Assembly: GCA_020637595.1 (NCBI GenBank)
Contig: JACKKE010000011.1
Span: 62,001-126,000, forward strand
Length of the DNA: 64,000 nt
Direction of reading: 5' to 3'
Source: Rhodobacter sp.
GTDB taxonomy: Bacteria > Pseudomonadota > Alphaproteobacteria > Rhodobacterales > Rhodobacteraceae
Made by a program: the position numbers and the translations under genes. Under the pieces are notes generated by a model that saw only the letters and a program-made list of their open reading frames with translations, was not told the DNA's origin and ran no database searches. Shown here piece after piece: positions 63,123 through 64,000 of the stretch. Positions within the stretch are counted from its first letter, which is position 1. Each line of letters opens with the position of its first letter.

Positions 63123-63923
63123 TCAGCGATTTCTCCGGAGCAGGATCAGTTCCAGCCGGTTGTTGCGCACCGCCATCGGGTTGGGATCGGCTGGCCTGCG
63201 GTCGGCGTGGCCGGTCACGCGCGCCAGACGCGCGGGGTCGAAGCCCGCATCCTCGAGCATCCGCCGCACCCGGTCGGCGCGCGCTGTGCTGAGCGTCCAG
63301 CGTGGATCGTTGGCCTGCACGACGGTATAGGAGCGGGTATGCCCCTCGATTGCCAAGGGGTTGGAAACCATCGTGAAAACCTGGGCGAGGACGGCGGTGA
63401 CGGTGTCCAGGACCGGGCCGGGCACATCGGTGTCCGACTGGAACAGCGGCGCGCCGGGCAGGTCGAAGATTTCCAGAACCAGCCCCTCGTCGGTCTGGCG
63501 CGTGATCACATGGCGCAGCGCCTCGTCGAGCACCGGGCTTTCCCCGCCGAACCCGCTCAATCGCTGCCGCAGGGTTTCGAAGGAGTCGGTTTCGACCTGC
63601 GATTCGGGGCCGGTGTCGTCGATGCTGGGGTCCGGGGTTGCGGGACCAAGCTGCTGGCGGGTTTCCAGGTCGGTGCCGCCGAACATCCCCTCGCCACCCG
63701 AGGAGATTCTGTGCACCGGGATCGACGGATTGAAGTAATCCGCCAATCCGCGTCGTTGCGATTCTGTCGTTGCGCCCAACAGCCACATCATCAGGAAGAA
63801 CGCCATCATCGCGGTCACGAAGTCGGCATAGGCCACCTTCCAGGCGCCGCCGTGATGGCCGCCACCGGCAATGACCTTCTTCCGTTTGATGATGATCGGC
63901 GCGGCATCGTTTTGCCGGCTCAT
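63123..63923 (-). CDS. motB: Flagellar motor stator protein MotB
   Basis: The 266-residue protein has one membrane helix with the proton-binding Asp34 in WKVAYADFVTAMMAFFLMMW, a linker and a C-terminal OmpA-like peptidoglycan-binding domain (ARVTGHADRRPADPNPMAVRNNRLELILL). It anchors the stator to the cell wall. The ATG at MSRQND was chosen; a GTG seven codons upstream is possible. It is 81 bases upstream of flgE in the same direction. The partner motA is not in the window. Confidence 0.93.
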   Translation of the reverse strand: MSRQNDAAPIIIKRKKVIAGGGHHGGAWKVAYADFVTAMMAFFLMMWLLGATTESQRRGLADYFNPSIPVHRISSGGEGMFGGTDLETRQQLGPATPDPSIDDTGPESQVETDSFETLRQRLSGFGGESPVLDEALRHVITRQTDEGLVLEIFDLPGAPLFQSDTDVPGPVLDTVTAVLAQVFTMVSNPLAIEGHTRSYTVVQANDPRWTLSTARADRVRRMLEDAGFDPARLARVTGHADRRPADPNPMAVRNNRLELILLRRNR

Positions 63924-64000
63924 CCCACCACCTTTTCCATTCACCCGGGGTCAGGCTAGTCCAGAGGTGTGAACCGGGGGTTAATCGGCGTCGCCGGGCA

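Overview
This window is GC-rich, densely packed chromosomal DNA of an alphaproteobacterium, almost certainly a member of the Rhodobacteraceae/Paracoccaceae (Paracoccus/Rhodobacter/Roseobacter relatives). The grounds are the split F0 operon with an atpI gene and a duplicated b/b' subunit, a membrane-anchored CycM-type cytochrome c, the flagellar order motB-flgE-flgK-flgL-flgI, an AcuI-type reductase, and a complete beta-hydroxyaspartate cycle cluster of the kind described in Paracoccus denitrificans. The species cannot be fixed from the sequence alone. No rRNA, tRNA, CRISPR array, insertion sequence or prophage was recognised; this looks like core chromosome with a few accessory inserts.

Layout. 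1-4.6 kb: a GNAT acetyltransferase, a YjhX-family protein, a 616-base gene-poor stretch, then a deoC/aldehyde dehydrogenase pair for deoxyribose phosphate breakdown. 4.7-7.8 kb: an orphan ABC ATPase, a lytic transglycosylase and an ArsR regulator. 7.9-10.6 kb: the F0 part of ATP synthase (atpI-B-E-F'-F). 10.6-15.8 kb: a divergent FAD oxidoreductase/MnmD pair that looks like a split MnmC, a drug/metabolite transporter, a low-molecular-weight phosphatase, a small exported protein and a GMC oxidoreductase. 15.8-27.3 kb: a long minus-strand run rsmB, heparinase-like, purH, lspA, DUF3035 lipoprotein, two M16 peptidase-fold proteins, mutL and rmuC, mostly overlapping or nearly so. 27.4-31 kb: an SDHAF4-like protein and smc (TTG start). 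31.2-39.8 kb: a tandem GNAT protein, a polytopic membrane protein plus a periplasmic DsrE protein under what looks like a sulfide/persulfide-type operator, an AcuI reductase, two exported paralogues, a TAXI binding protein, and hppD with a divergent Lrp regulator.

39.9-47.1 kb is the metabolic centrepiece. bhcA, bhcB, bhcC and bhcD lie head to tail on the minus strand with the divergent IclR-type bhcR. Together they condense two glyoxylate molecules into oxaloacetate through glycine, beta-hydroxyaspartate, iminosuccinate and aspartate without losing carbon. A divergent GAPDH paralogue and a 2-keto-4-pentenoate hydratase family gene follow in the same direction and may extend the unit. 47.1-50.7 kb: hemP, an AbrB-family membrane protein, an SDR, prephenate dehydratase and cytochrome c552. 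50.9-58 kb: a Yej-type peptide ABC transporter operon ending in an overlapping glycosyltransferase. 58.2-63.9 kb: flagellar hook, hook-filament junction, P-ring and stator genes on the minus strand.

Besides the known beta-hydroxyaspartate cycle, the signals most worth following are: the double ATTC-N8-GAAT operator before the membrane protein/DsrE pair; a recurring 3'-end element (GC hairpin followed by an AT-rich tail) at four gene ends; palindromes sharing a GTAGGGTG core, one of which supplies the stop codon of bhcB; the split MnmC arrangement; and an insertion in the second nucleotide-binding domain of the YejF-like protein.
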